From Chloranthus sessilifolius (lineage: Eukaryota; Streptophyta; Magnoliopsida; Chloranthales; Chloranthaceae), in NCBI GenBank assembly GCA_021018995.1, contig CM037597.1, forward strand, positions 8,569,299 through 8,633,298: a DNA stretch of 64,000 bases, written 5' to 3'. Positions 22,321-33,697 of this stretch are shown in pieces. Each line of letters begins with the position of its first letter. The first letter of the stretch is position 1. The notes under the pieces were generated by a model, which saw only the letters and a list, made by a program, of their open reading frames with translations, had not been told where the DNA came from and made no database searches. A program made the translations under genes and the position numbers.

Positions 22321-23775
22321 GGAATTGTGAAACTATATCTTTGATAGGGCTCAATAAGAGTCAAATATAATTGCTTCGAGAGAGGAAGGCTCCGTTGATA
22401 AATCGGGCAAGGTGAAATCTAAACATTAGATAAAGAATTGCTTATAAGTAATTGTTAGACAATTACGATAAATTGATAACAACGAAAATTATACAAGTTG
22501 ATAAAAATTATTTACAATTTCATCAAAAAACATATTTACAAAAGTCTAAAAAATTTTACAAACATATTAAAGTTTAGCTCTTCTTCCCAAACGTGCACAT
22601 TAGATGTCCGATTTCGGCTCTAAATTGTTGCATATGTTTTTCTTCGAAATCAATAGGCCGCTGTTAGGAGAAATATTTTATATACTTCAAAACGTATACA
22701 CCGCAATCCCAACCATTTTTTTGGATCGAGAGAACAACACTGTTGATCGAAAGCTGACTTCAAACCGACAGTGTAAAGAAGGCGCGGAAGGTGATTCAAT
22801 AGACATTCTTTATGCGCTTCAAACCTTCTTGAGCACTCTCGGTCTGCTGGATCTATTAACTTAATTTCTCGATCAACTAATGAAATTATAGCCAACGCCC
22901 AATGGCTATGTTTTTGGCTATGCATCGGAAGATAAATCTGCACATAAACGGAACCGAAATTTAAATAATAAATTTTATTTAAAAGTCGTTAACGTTAAAT
23001 AAAGCAAAGTTTAGTATTAAAAAACGTACCGTTCCACAGTCGATCGCATGAATTCCGCGATTATTATTTGTCAGTAGTGGTTCCAGCGGCTTTGAATTAT
23101 GACGAACCTGCCATTCGTCACAATAGGCCTGCCACTTCTCGAAGTCGCTGAGCGCAGCTATACCTTCATTGTCGATAAACTTTTCAAAATTTTCTCATCT
23201 GCCATAAACAAGGTCTGAAACAGGATAATATAGTAAGTAAATAAATTAGAAGAAGTGAATTAAGAGTCGTGATTGAAAAGACAAATAAAAGAAACAAACG
23301 AGCTTCCAATAAATAGTTGAAACCTTACCAGGGCAAATGCAGAAGCGAACCAGCTTTTTTCGGCATTGGCCGTAAACATTGAATCGTTTATAACTTCAAG
23401 GACTCTCGAGTACGCGTCGATGACTTTATTGTCGAGCCACGAGCGTCCTTTGAAAACCTTCAAAAGAGCAACTGTGATGTCAACACCCATGATAGTATTG
23501 ACGATCACATTGTCCTCGTTCTCCGGCAGGTTCCAAAAACTAAGCATATATTTTTACTCCATTGAGTTTGGCTCATCCTCCTCCTCCTCCACAACCAATC
23601 TTGGTTTTTTTATTATTGCTTTACTGGTCGGAGACTTTCTTTTCTTACGAGCACGCAAGTCATATCCTTCGGCTTCATTTTTTGCAGTTGATAGTTTCAC
23701 TATAATTAATTTTAGTGATGCCGGTTGTGACTCATGAGAAGGCTGCGTAAGAGGAGCACCATCATCACCCACATC

Positions 23776-24095
23776 CACCAAGGGTTGTTTAGTAGGCTGA
23801 GGAGCAGTGGGTTTTGGGGCAGTAGGTTTAGAGGCAGTAGATCTATGGGTAGGTTGAGGAGCGGTGGGTTTTAGGGCAGTGGATTGATGTCTTGGTTGAG
23901 GAGCAATGGGTTTTGAGGCAGTGGACTGATGGCTTGGTTGAGGAGCGGTGGGTTTTAGGGCAGTGGATTGATGTCTTGGTTGAGGAGCAGTGGGTTTTGG
24001 GGCAGTGTACTGATGACTTGGTTGAGGAGCAGTGGGTTTTAGGGCAGTGGACTGATAGCTTTGTTGAGGAGCAGTGGGTTGAGGGATAGTGGATT
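23776..24095 (-). repeat. 42-bp tandem repeat encoding TAPQP repeats
   Basis: Around eight copies of a 42-bp unit encode 14 residues such as TALKPTAPQPRHQS. The unit length is a multiple of three, so copy-number changes keep the ULP reading frame. Confidence 0.85.
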
Positions 24096-24225
24096 GAGGA
24101 TAAGTGACGGAAGGAACGAACGTGTCAAATAGCACAGAGGTTAGAATATTATCCTGCATAATTGCAAAAAAAAATACATCTTTAATGAACTTTCATTATT
24201 TTACAAAAAATAAAAAAATTAACAA

Positions 24226-24345
24226 CCGTATTATCGGACGATAATTTACATTATCGACCGATAATGTAAATTATCTTCCAATAATGTAAATTATTGGTCG
24301 ATAAGTTACATCATCGGACGATAAGTTACATCGTCGGACGACAAG
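24226..24345. repeat. Short palindrome array in the ULP intron of MULE 2
   Basis: Six or seven units of TATCGGACGATAA / TATCGACCGATAATGTAAAT type lie in the intron between the coiled-coil and Pro-rich exons. Confidence 0.7.
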
Positions 24346-25837
24346 CTAATTTTGTATTAATTTGTAAAGAATTAATTTTTTTTTAAATTTGAAAAGGCTT
24401 GGTTTGGTACCTTTCTCAAATGAGAGATGACCGCATCAAGATCCTTCCGTATTGCTTCATTTTCTTCTTGTAGGGCCTTCTTATCTCTCCTGAGTTGTTC
24501 AATGGTGAGTGCTTGTCCTTTGAGCAGCGTAAATGCACGTTGAAATTCTTTTTTCATCTCTTTTACAGCCATGCGGAGCGTCTTGCATTCTTTTCTAAGC
24601 TCCGTTACTTCTTTGGTTAGGTGCGGTTGCCTAACCGGCTATTCTCTTGCTGGCTGGGGCCTAATATCCGGTTTGCCCTTTGGTTTAATATGTTGATGTA
24701 CAACGACCTCAAAATCGTCGTTTTCGTCGCTGTAATTATCGTCATCCTCATTGTCGTCATCGTCGTCATCTCGGCTAATCGGCTCTTCGGCTCTTTCTTC
24801 CGAACATGTCGCATGACTTGGAATATCATTATATTCATATATATTTTCTTGGGAGTAAGACTCTTCTCTTTCCTCGGTCTGTTCCTTCCTCCTTTCTATC
24901 TCTTTCCATTTCTCTTCGCATCAAAAAGTATCGAACCGATTTATACTATAATTCGTGCTTTTCAGCTTCAAGCTCTAAAATAACTTTAGACTTAAGAAAT
25001 TTTTCTCGATATAAATTAGGATTACGGCTGAATTTCGGGCCTTCCCATTTCATTAGCCTGGGAAATGGTTCTTTAAGCCCAATAGGAGCGGTGGCGACTG
25101 CAGGAAAGTGCTCAAACACCCAAATCTGTAAGGCGTTAGTGCATTCGTAGATGTTGTATTGCCCATTTTCTGACCTTTTCGCCATTTCCCTTAAGCTGCT
25201 CGCTTTTGATATGCTATCTAATAAATTATTGTAAACTATCAAGCCCCACGGTAACTTGTTGAACTCTTTAATGTTATCTACTAATTCTAAGTACCGTGTA
25301 TCTACTTCCTGGTATGTGTCCAGAAGTAAAAAAGAACATACGAAAAATAATAATGATAGTTTTAAAAAATCATTGTTGGATAAATTAGCACTGTCAATAA
25401 TTTCTTCAATACGAGATCTTTTCGCTGGCTTCCCCCGAAAGAATTTGTATCGAATAGTTGTTTCCTCTGGCACGGCCACCTTCTCAGACTCAGGTTCCGT
25501 CAACATGTTAATGCCTAAAATCAAGGCTATATCGATATCTTGCAGGAGTACATTGGTGTTCTTGTTATTGAAAACATTATCTTTAACCCAAAAACTTAAA
25601 ATAGCGTCAACCAAGTCTTCAACGAATCCTAATTTCTCATTAATCCTAAATAGATGACCGAATACTGAATCATCTAGTATCTTCTTTCTCTTCGATGTTG
25701 CATGTAAAATTTCTTAACACCAACTCCAGAACATTTCCCGATGGGCTTTAAAGTCATGGTCATTTTCAATCAATTAGTGGGAACTGCAATATAAATAAAA
25801 CCCAATTAATTAACAAAAGAAGTTATTTTGAAAAAAC

Positions 25838-25950
25838 TACCGATAACTTAAGTTATCGCCCGATAATTTAAGTTGTCGATCGATAACTTAAGTTGTCGAT
25901 CGATAATTTAAGTTATCGATCGATAACTTAAATTATCGGTAAATTATCGA
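25838..25950. repeat. Right subterminal palindrome array of MULE 2
   Basis: About five units of CGATAACTTAAGTTATCG-like text around GATCGATC, upstream of the ULP gene start and 270 bp inside the right TIR. Confidence 0.75.
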
Positions 25951-26216
25951 TAAGTTAGCAGATTAGGTGGGAAACATTGGGGATGACTAAATGTGTTTAA
26001 ATGTAAAAAAATAAATTACTTGAAAATTTAATGTGACCTTTTTCCGCTTTGTCGTCGCTAAGTCGCCGCTCTTTTGGTTTTTTCAGAAAAGTTAAACGTA
26101 AAAGTAAAAGTAACAAATGAAAAGTAAAAGTAACTTTTATACTGTATTTTAAACGGCAGTGCAAAATTTCAAATATTCCATAAAATAGGCCCTTGCTGAC
26201 GTCGAGCAGGCGGAGC

Positions 26217-26313
26217 CGGCTAGGCTTGGAGCTGGCCATTTATGCAAGGATTGAAACTATAGGGCCGTTTCTACAAATATGCAAACGTATAGGGCTGAAA
26301 GTGCAAATTTCCC
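26217..26313 (-). repeat. MULE 2 right terminal inverted repeat (97 bp)
   Basis: Reverse complement of the left TIR at 90 of 97 positions. Followed by the TTTCTTTAA duplication at 26314-26322. Confidence 0.95.
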
Positions 26314-26509
26314 TTTCTTTAACATATTAGCGATGAGAAAAAATGTGCACCCATTTTTATAACGTTTGATATTGATGGGGAAATTGTGTGTTAGAGAGAG
26401 AGGGTCGAAATGCTAAACTTATAAAAAATAAATATTTTTATTTTCCATTGAATAGAGTAAGGTTATACATGTTGGTTGGACAGTCTGAATCAACTCGGAT
26501 GGTGCTAAG

Positions 26510-26754
26510 CAAGGTATCAAAAATCGGCCGATACGTATCAATTTGCGGCCAAACCAATGCATATCGGTATCTCGTATCGGATATTCAATACCGTATCGGC
26601 CGATACGTATCGGGTATTAGCCGATACGTCTCGGTTTCGATTGAGACTTGAGTTTCCTTTAACAAAAAAAAAAGGCTGATACGTATCGGACGATCGAGTC
26701 GTATCGGCCGCAGGCAAACAAATACTTGAGACCGATACCTCTTTTGATACCTTG
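26510..26754. mobile_element. MITE, hAT-like (CAAGGTATCAAAA family)
   Basis: Ends CAAGGTATCAAAAATCGG and CTCTTTTGATACCTTG are inverted. Flanks GTGCTAAG (26502-26509) and GAGCTAAG (26755-26762) match 7 of 8. The interior is full of GGCCGATACGTATCGG palindromes. Confidence 0.8.
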
Positions 26755-27160
26755 GAGCTAAGAACAAACGGTATATGATGTGGGAATTGGGATAATAAAA
26801 AAGTAAAAATAATAAACAGATGTCATCATAAGATTATCAAGCTTACCAATCGGAATCATCTCAAGGGTACCATTATTTGCAATCAGATATTTTTTCTTCA
26901 TAATTAGACAACTGAGATCATTTTTCCTCTCAATCTTCCACACAATGGATCTTAATGTCATAGGTGTACCACCAAATGGTCAGATGTTAATTTATGTGGC
27001 ACACATCCAACAAAATCAACATGATCATGGGTTTACCATTAAAAGTGATTCTTGGACCACTATTTGGCAAGTATGACATGGAATCAATATATGATCTAAG
27101 ATAGAAGATTGAGACAAAAAATGTGATTTTGAGCAATCAATCATTTTCAAATGTGCAAAT

Positions 27161-27304
27161 CAAGGTATTAAAATTGGTATCGGTCTCGGGTATCGGTTTG
27201 CCTGAGGCCCATACGAATCGGCCGATACGTATCAGCGATACCGATACATATTGGTTTGACCGAAAACCGATACATATCGGTATCGACTGATTTTTTATAC
27301 CTTG
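27161..27304. mobile_element. MITE of the CAAGGTATCAAAA family, short copy
   Basis: Left end CAAGGTATTAAAATTGG and right end TTTTTTATACCTTG; interior GGCCGATACGTATC. The target duplication is not clear. Confidence 0.6.
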
Positions 27305-27550
27305 ATGTAATAGAAGATCTTCAGTGTCAAAGATTGACACGAAACATGATGTCTATCATCTAATTCGACAATCAACTATTTAACCATATGATGGGTGTTG
27401 ACTCTGTTGAATTAGATTATTAGAGATCATGCTTATAACTATAATTTGCACCATAGATCTTTATATCATAACCTTAAAAATCAGACAGTTTAGAACCGTA
27501 TTCCACGGCCCAAGAGGGAGTAACTAATGGCACTCAAGCTTTGTTCCATT

Positions 27551-27819
27551 CATGAATCAAAATATCAGAAAATCAATACATACCGGACTATATGTATCGG
27601 TTCTGGACGATACTTTCCGGTATTTTACCACAAAAAAAAAAAATCAAACAGACATAACTGATAATTTGAATGTATCGGACGATACAGACGATAATTTGAA
27701 CGATAATTTGACTGTTTTTGAAGGGCCCCGAAAAAAATTATATTTATCGTATCGTCCAAGTCCAAAACCAATACGTATCGGACGATACATATTGGCATCG
27801 GATGATATTTTGATCCATG
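27551..27819. mobile_element. MITE, hAT-like, perfect 8-bp duplication GTTCCATT
   Basis: Ends CATGAATCAAAATATC and GATATTTTGATCCATG are inverted with one mismatch. GTTCCATT occurs at 27543-27550 and 27820-27827. Interior has repeated CGGACGATAC/GTATCGTCC words. Confidence 0.88.
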
Positions 27820-28278
27820 GTTCCATTGTAGATAGTGTAACAAGAAGTGATATTTTTGGGGACTATGCTTAGGTCCGTTTAGTTTGAATCAGATGATACA
27901 AATTGTGTGTGGTGCCAATCTTTGGCACCAAAGATCTTTACACGGCTTAGATGCTATGTCACTTTAAATTTTGTGCAGTTAGTCATTCTCTCTCAAACTT
28001 AGCCAAAAAAAGGGCAATCTTTAAAAAAAAAAACTTATTTTTTTAAAAAAAGGATGAGTATAAAACAATTTTTTTTTTCTTTTTTTTTTTTCAAACAAAA
28101 AAGGTGCAAAAAAGTCCTTTTATACAAGAAAACCTATCAAACACATATTTCCCGTTTATAATATTATATACGTGTTTTTTGTATAAAATATGTTTTAGAT
28201 GAAAAGAAAAATTAAATATATATTTTTATTTTTTATTTTAGTAGTATATATTTTAACATTTTTTTCCCTTTTCCTTCC

Positions 28279-28485
28279 CATAGTGACAAATTTCGTTTTC
28301 GGTAATTTTTTGGTGGGGGCCCTTCTGGTACATTTCGAATTAATTTCAATACCTTTTGGAAAAAGTTCGGGAAAGTTTAGGGGATTAAAAATATATTTAA
28401 AATTGATCTAAATTATCCACTCATTCTCTCCTTTTCGGCAAATTTCATGAAATTTTATTGAATTTCGGCGAAATTTGTCACTATA
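28279..28485. mobile_element. MITE (CATAGTGACAAATTTCG family), duplication TTCCTTCC
   Basis: Ends CATAGTGACAAATTTCG and CGAAATTTGTCACTATA. TTCCTTCC is found at 28271-28278 and 28486-28493. A short internally deleted copy. Confidence 0.88.
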
Positions 28486-28634
28486 TTCCTTCCCTGTTCT
28501 TTCCATTTCCTGAGTCTTTCCTTTGCTGTACTTTCCATGTAGCCATTTTTTTTTTTTCTCTGCTGTTTTTAAAATTTTTCAAAAATTTTCTTTTGCTTAT
28601 GGTAAGTCTTTCTTTTAACTTACATGCAATGGTG

Positions 28635-28940
28635 CATAGTGACAATTTTCGCTGAAATTCGGCCAAATTTCACGAAAATGGGGGAAAACGAAAATTTTGT
28701 AAAAATTTTGGTATTCTTTAGTATTTTTCGGTGAAATTTCAGTAAATTTTGATTCTTTTTTAAAATATGTTAATAATTTAGTATATATTGCAATGATTTT
28801 TAAAAAATATTAAATATATTTTTTATATATTTTTAATCTCCAAAATATTTCCCAATTTTTTCGTAAAGGTATCTAAATTAATACAAAATGAACGAAAGGA
28901 CCGCACAGAAAAATTAGTGTAAACTATATTTATCACAATG
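28635..28940. mobile_element. MITE of the CATAGTGAC family, older copy
   Basis: Left end CATAGTGACAATTTTCG and right end TTTATCACAATG. Interior is colinear with the inverted copy at 40264-40599 (TAGTATATATTG, AATGAACGAAAGGACC). Flanks match only 5 of 8. Confidence 0.55.
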
Positions 28941-29429
28941 CCCTCGTGAAGATTTTAATGGGGCTAAAATCAGTTTTTTATTAACTGATAGGTCAAAGGC
29001 TCTTCAGTAGCTGTCATTTTATCTTGCCGGCAACGCACCACTCATCCAATAAGAAAAATAGGCAGACGCATACGTACATGTCTTTGGCCCAAATATATGA
29101 ACGCTTTATATATAATTCAATATACATAATTTAGAAATAAAGAATTGGTATTCTTGGCATCTATGCGGTGTGCAACGCAATCTAAGCCATTTGATTTATT
29201 TTGAAGGTTATGATATAAAGATTTTGGATACAAAAGATTGATACTAAAAACAATCTCTATCATATGAGTCATCTCAATTAACCATTGACTCATATGATGG
29301 GCTTTAAGTATGTTTAATTAGAGGATACATAGAGATTGAGTTTCGTCTTTGGTACCAAAAGTCAACGCAAGGCTTAATTAGATAATGTTCCACGTGACAC
29401 AAGTCCCAAAATGAAGTTTTTATTTTTAA

Positions 29430-29840
29430 GGGAGCCATTATTTGCACATGTTTTTCAGGTAATTGCATCGAATTTACAAGAAGACTTGGTATTTTAGGGA
29501 CATGTAATATGTAAAAATATAATATGGGCCGTCCGATTTGAAGTTCATGATCAATATATCTCTGGTACATAAAATTAGAGCAAAACATTATACTTGTCAT
29601 ATGATCTATTGTAATCAGTTGTTGAATTATATAATAGCCTTTGACTCCATTTAATCAAATGATGAAAATTATATTTTGTTCTAATTTTTTGCGATTGATA
29701 TCTTTAAATCACGGCCTTCAAGTCCAACGACTTAGATGGTGTTGTTACATAGTAGAGGTCGCCAAACTTACAAGTCTTTCTTTTAAATTCAGTGCAATTT
29801 GGTGCAATCACTTGAAAAACGTGTGCAAGTAAGGACTCCC
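29430..29840. mobile_element. Mutator-like MITE, copy 1
   Basis: Ends GGGAGCCATTATTTGCAC and GTGCAAGTAAGGACTCCC. Flanks TATTTTTAA (29421-29429) and TATTTCTAA (29841-29849) match 8 of 9. Colinear with the copy at 30700-31102. Confidence 0.78.
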
Positions 29841-30339
29841 TATTTCTAAACTGTGCAATGGCACATATTTGGTGCCCAAGTAGTCATTCCAATAAATAAT
29901 AAGAAAATCAGTATAATTTGTGAGTCTTATACAATGAAAAGTGTTATACAAGGTAAATGTTCACAAATTCGTTTGATATGGATCAATCCGTCGCTTATTG
30001 GATGAATTAGTGAAACCGACCCTAAATAATTAAATGGGATAAGGTGATGGAGTTGATCAAGTGACAGTTGCTTGGTGCAATGGTAAAAGGCTTGAGTTGG
30101 CAAGAGTGAAAACACAGGTCAAGCGATGAGAGTAGCCACTTTATGAATGTAAAGCGAGAGGTTAAATCTATATAATCGCCAAAAATGAGAGGCATAAATA
30201 TTTTTCCACCAAAAATGTCAGGATCAAACTTTCACTAATTTGTGCACTTATAAATATTTATGCATCTCCAAAGGTTTTGTCAGTTTGGCAGAGGAAGATT
30301 GATGTATGTTGGTGCTATAGCTATCAATGAGCATTTGAT

Positions 30340-30625
30340 AGGCCCAATTGCTTTCAATCATAAAAACTAGGTCCGGCCCAGCTCAAATACCAAATTTGAC
30401 TAGGCTCAGATCAAGTGGTTTAGGCTCAGTCTTTTAGTTAAGCCCAAACCTGAACAAACTGGGATCAGGCCGATTTAAATTCATATCAGACTGAAATTTG
30501 ATCGGCCTGATTATGCCCGAACCTGGCCCGAATGCAACATCGGACCAAGCTCGAGCTCTTTATTTTAGCCCAAATTTAACCCAAATTTGGCCTGGCTCAG
30601 GCTAAAGCCTGACCCTGACAGCGCT
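30340..30625. repeat. Degenerate MITE-like segment rich in GGCCTGA/TCAGGCC words
   Basis: Text such as GGTCCGGCCCAGCTCAAATA...GGCTCAGGCTAAAGCCTGACC has the look of the pseudo-inverted short-word MITEs elsewhere in the window, but the ends are unclear. Confidence 0.3.
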
Positions 30626-30699
30626 ACTTGGTGCATGGGTCAACACCTAATACTGAGACTTTAACTTTATCACATTGCTTCTTTGCAAATAATAAAATT

Positions 30700-31102
30700 G
30701 GGAGTCATTACTTGCACACAATTTTCAAGTGATTGCACTGGATTGCACTGAATTTAAAAACAGACTTTATATTTTAGGGACAAGTGATATGTAAAAAAGT
30801 AACATGGGCTGTCTGATTTGAAGTTCATAATCAATAATAGATCTCGGGTACATTAAATTAGAGCAAAACACAATACTTGTCATATGATCTATTATAGTCA
30901 ACTGTTGAATTATATAATCAAATGATGAACATTATATTTTGTTCTAATTTTTCGTAATTGATAGCTTTAAATCATGGCTTTCAAATCAAATGATTTAGAT
31001 GGTATTTTCACATGGTAGAAGCCGCTAAACTTATAAGTTTTAATTTAAATTTAGTAGAATATGATGCAAGCACTTGAAAAACGTGTGCAAGTAATGGTTC
31101 CC
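30700..31102. mobile_element. Mutator-like MITE, copy 2, perfect 9-bp duplication AATAAAATT
   Basis: Ends GGGAGTCATTACTTGCACAC and GTGTGCAAGTAATGGTTCCC are inverted repeats. AATAAAATT occurs at 30691-30699 and 31103-31111. The 9-bp duplication points to Mutator-class transposition. Confidence 0.88.
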
Positions 31103-31488
31103 AATAAAATTTCGTCTACCTATTATTTTTTACAAATTATTTCTCTATTGGAGAGGATGAAAAAGACTTCTTGCACTTTGCATTTGACTTTTAAGGGTTT
31201 TACGGCCTCCTCATGCTTAGCTGTCCCATCGTCTCCTTCTTGACAAATTGCAAACTGTTAATTTAATTTAATTTATATATGTTTTATATTAACGATAATA
31301 AAATATGATGTTGAAGAGGACACCATGTTTGATAATGACAATATGTGAAGTGGCAGTCGACTAGAAGCCGTCCGATCAATTGTCCGTTTTTATATTGAGA
31401 TATTAGACTCTGTCACAAAATTCTCTGAATTAATCAAATTTTGGAAAAATTCTCTGAATTTATAGTTTACTTTGCCAATTAGAGCTAG

Positions 31489-31895
31489 GTTTACTTCGCC
31501 AATTAGAGCTAAAACTTGCACACAAGAATCGAACAGTGGCACATTGTTAAAAAGAATGACATTTTTTGGATCCATACCACATGGAACAATATAGATGCTT
31601 GATTTGAGTACTAAGATGTAAAGAGTTGAGGCAAAAAATTGGAAGAAAAAATGATCTCTATCATTTGATTTGACACAGGCAAAGACTATCACTTAATTCA
31701 ATAGTTGATTCTAGCAAATGAGATGATAAAGATTATGTTTCATGACAATTTTCGCCCTCAAAGATTCTTACATTATAGTCTTCAAATGAGATGGATTAGA
31801 GAGTGCCGGTCATGGCACATGGTTTGAAAATAATAGTATTTTTTTTTAATCATGTGTCAGAGTACAAATTTCGTGTGCCGGTTTTATTCCACATG
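31489..31895. mobile_element. Foldback MITE related to 9840-10230
   Basis: The left part GAGCTAAAACTTGCACACAAG...GTGGCACATTGTTAAAAAG pairs with the right part CATGGCACATGGTTTGAAAAT...TTTCGTGTGCCGGTTTTATTCC. Boundaries are approximate. Confidence 0.5.
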
Positions 31896-32934
31896 GATTT
31901 GCTACTTGCCGTAGCCATAGTGACCAAATGTGCATTTTTTTTCAGATAAAAAAAGTTTTCTCGTAAAATTTTCATTTTTCCCGAAAAAAGCATTTTAACC
32001 CCATGAAATTTTTCATCATGAAGTATGAATATGTTTACAAACTCAAATTATTTCTAATTCCCCTATTCAAATCACCTAATAACATTATCCTTTTTTTTTA
32101 TGGGATAATGACTCTTACCGACGATTAAATACTAAATGGTGTCTAAACGATCTACCATCACTAAATTAGAATTTTTTATCTTATACCATTGAAGTGTGGT
32201 TTCTTAATATGCTACGTGGCATCAATTTATGATCAATTCATCAATCTAAATGGTTCAGGCGATAATCCATCATTGTAAAATGATTTAGCCAAAGAATCAA
32301 GTTCATAAGTGAATGTGAACCATCCGATTGACAAGTTTAAATATTAGCCATTAAAACTTAACACAACAGTTAGTATTAGAGTGCATAGATCCGAACCCTC
32401 CACCTTTCAACTTATGATGTATGGATTATCCACAGTTTGGGCCGATTTAAGGTATTCAATTATTTAGGCTCTATTTTGGTAGTTAAATGACTGGAGAGCC
32501 GTGGCTTTTTTTAAATAGGTAATCTGAGTTCCATCATGCCACATTAAGGTTGCAATATAGTCAACCTTCTATTGTGTTGCTGGCCAGGCCCTTACCTAAT
32601 AACATTAGGAATTGATATTTCAGCAATTAGTAAATATTTTCGGTACCCATATTTGCACTTATAGAATCTCTAAAGGCACTCTCTCATAAAAAAAATAAAA
32701 TCTCTAAAGGGACTAATATAAAAAATTATTGATCATTTTAAATCAGATGATAAAAATCGTTTTTGTCCCAATCTTCCAGACAATGGATCTTGAGCCGATG
32801 GGAATACAATCAAAAGATAGGTTTTTTATTCCATATGACATACATCCCAAAAAATGAATGCCATCATGATTGTCTTATCAAAAGATGCCCGCCTAAACTC
32901 TTAAAAATATAAGTATTAGGTTTATTAGGCCAAT

Positions 32935-33309
32935 TAGGGGTGAAAGAAAAACGAAACCTGAAAACCGAGCCTTCTGAACCGGTTCAGACCGGACAAAAAT
33001 TGACTGAAAATTGACACCGAATAGATTCGGCCCTGTTCGGTTCCAATTTTGATGACTACAAACTGAAAACCGATCAGGTAGGATGAAAAAACTGACCAAA
33101 AAAAAATGAAAAAAACAAAATAATATGAAGAAAACCGAACTGAACCAATGAAAACCAAAATCTGATTGGTTTGGTTCAGGTGGGTGAAAAGTTTGGTTAA
33201 CCAAAACCAAAATCAAACTGTTTCAGTTACGGCTCGATTTAGTAGAAACCGACCCAAAAACTGACATTTCGGTTTCGTTTCGGTTCGGTTAACAGAATCT
33301 TCACCCCTA
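32935..33309. mobile_element. MITE, hAT-like (TAGGGGTGAA ends)
   Basis: Starts TAGGGGTGAAAG and ends TCTTCACCCCTA. Flanks AGGCCAAT and GGGCGAAT match 6 of 8. Interior is made of AACCGAAACC / GGTTTCGGTT words. Confidence 0.65.
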
Positions 33310-33435
33310 GGGCGAATTCAAGTTATAGCTTGACCTCCTTAATTACAAGGCAGTTGGCTCCATTTTAGGCATATAAATTTAAAGTTATACACATAAATCT
33401 ATCACCATCATCTATATTTATAAATAGTAGATTAT

Positions 33436-33697
33436 GACCAAAGAGGCATTAGCCCAGTTGGTACGCTCCCTCCCATGTGAGGGAGTAGGTCGTGGTTCGA
33501 TACGCGTCCTTCATGTTGTTTCCCACTCTTGTTATTACAAGGTGTGGGTTGGGTTCTGCTAGTTAACCCTTATCAATGTAGTTGGTGCTCCCTCACACTG
33601 CTTCGCAACTGTCATATGTGTATATATAAATGCTTGCTCTTCGGTTATCAAGGTTGTCTCGGCCGAATGGCCGTATAAAAAAACAAAAAAATAAAAA
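33436..33697 (+). mobile_element. tRNA-derived SINE with 14-bp target-site duplication
   Basis: The head resembles a tRNA. An A box (TAGCCCAGTTGG, about 33450) is followed about 50 bases later by a B box (GGTTCGATACG, about 33496). The body ends in an A-rich tail (33675-33697). AAATAGTAGATTAT occurs before it at 33422-33435 and after it at 33698-33711, a perfect target duplication of LINE-mobilised type. Not a functional tRNA gene: the cloverleaf is not kept after the B box. Confidence 0.85.

Larger units (their letters stand above)
22664..25763 (-). pseudogene. DUF1985-Pro-rich-Ulp1 (C48) protease gene of MULE 2, nearly intact
   Basis: Read on minus. A DUF1985 domain (about 25690-24950) includes FGHLFRINEKLG, DIALILG and PWGLIVYNNLLDSI. 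Next come an acidic linker (poly-Asp near 24760), a coiled coil (24590-24410) and, after a GT-AG intron (about 24410-24165), eight or so 14-residue TAPQP repeats (24100-23790). The Ulp1 domain follows: SWLDNKVIDAYSRVL at about 23450, a linker exon at 23210-23040, and HSHWALAIISLVDREIKLIDP at 22904-22845, carrying the catalytic His and Asp. The GWDCGVYVLKYIKYF block has the Cys codon at 22703-22705. Ulp1 proteases cleave SUMO/NEDD8-type isopeptide bonds; the role in MULEs is unknown. Disruptions are few: frameshifts near 24860 and at a seven-T run (22716-22722) just before the Cys block, and single stops near 24650 and 23550. The start is uncertain. Confidence 0.8.
18079..26313 (+). mobile_element. 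Complete ULP-type Mutator-like element, MULE 2 (8235 bp)
   Basis: Termini 18079-18175 and 26217-26313 are inverted repeats of 97 bp with seven mismatches, beginning GGAAAATTTGCAC and GGGAAATTTGCAC. The element is flanked by TTTCTTTAA at 18070-18078 and 26314-26322, a perfect 9-bp duplication as made by Mutator transposases. Inside are mudrA on plus (18838-21514) and a DUF1985-Ulp1 gene on minus (22664-25763), tail to tail, plus four palindrome arrays. In gene content it resembles the ULP-carrying MULEs known in plants (Kaonashi-type), but those are usually described without long TIRs. The transposase is broken, so the copy cannot be autonomous. The exact duplication and 93% TIR identity suggest a moderately young insertion. 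Confidence 0.95.

Noticed and set aside
33446-33510. Possible functional tRNA gene (A and B boxes)
   Set aside because: The body continues to an A-rich tail with a 14-bp target duplication, and the acceptor stem does not close; a SINE explains it.
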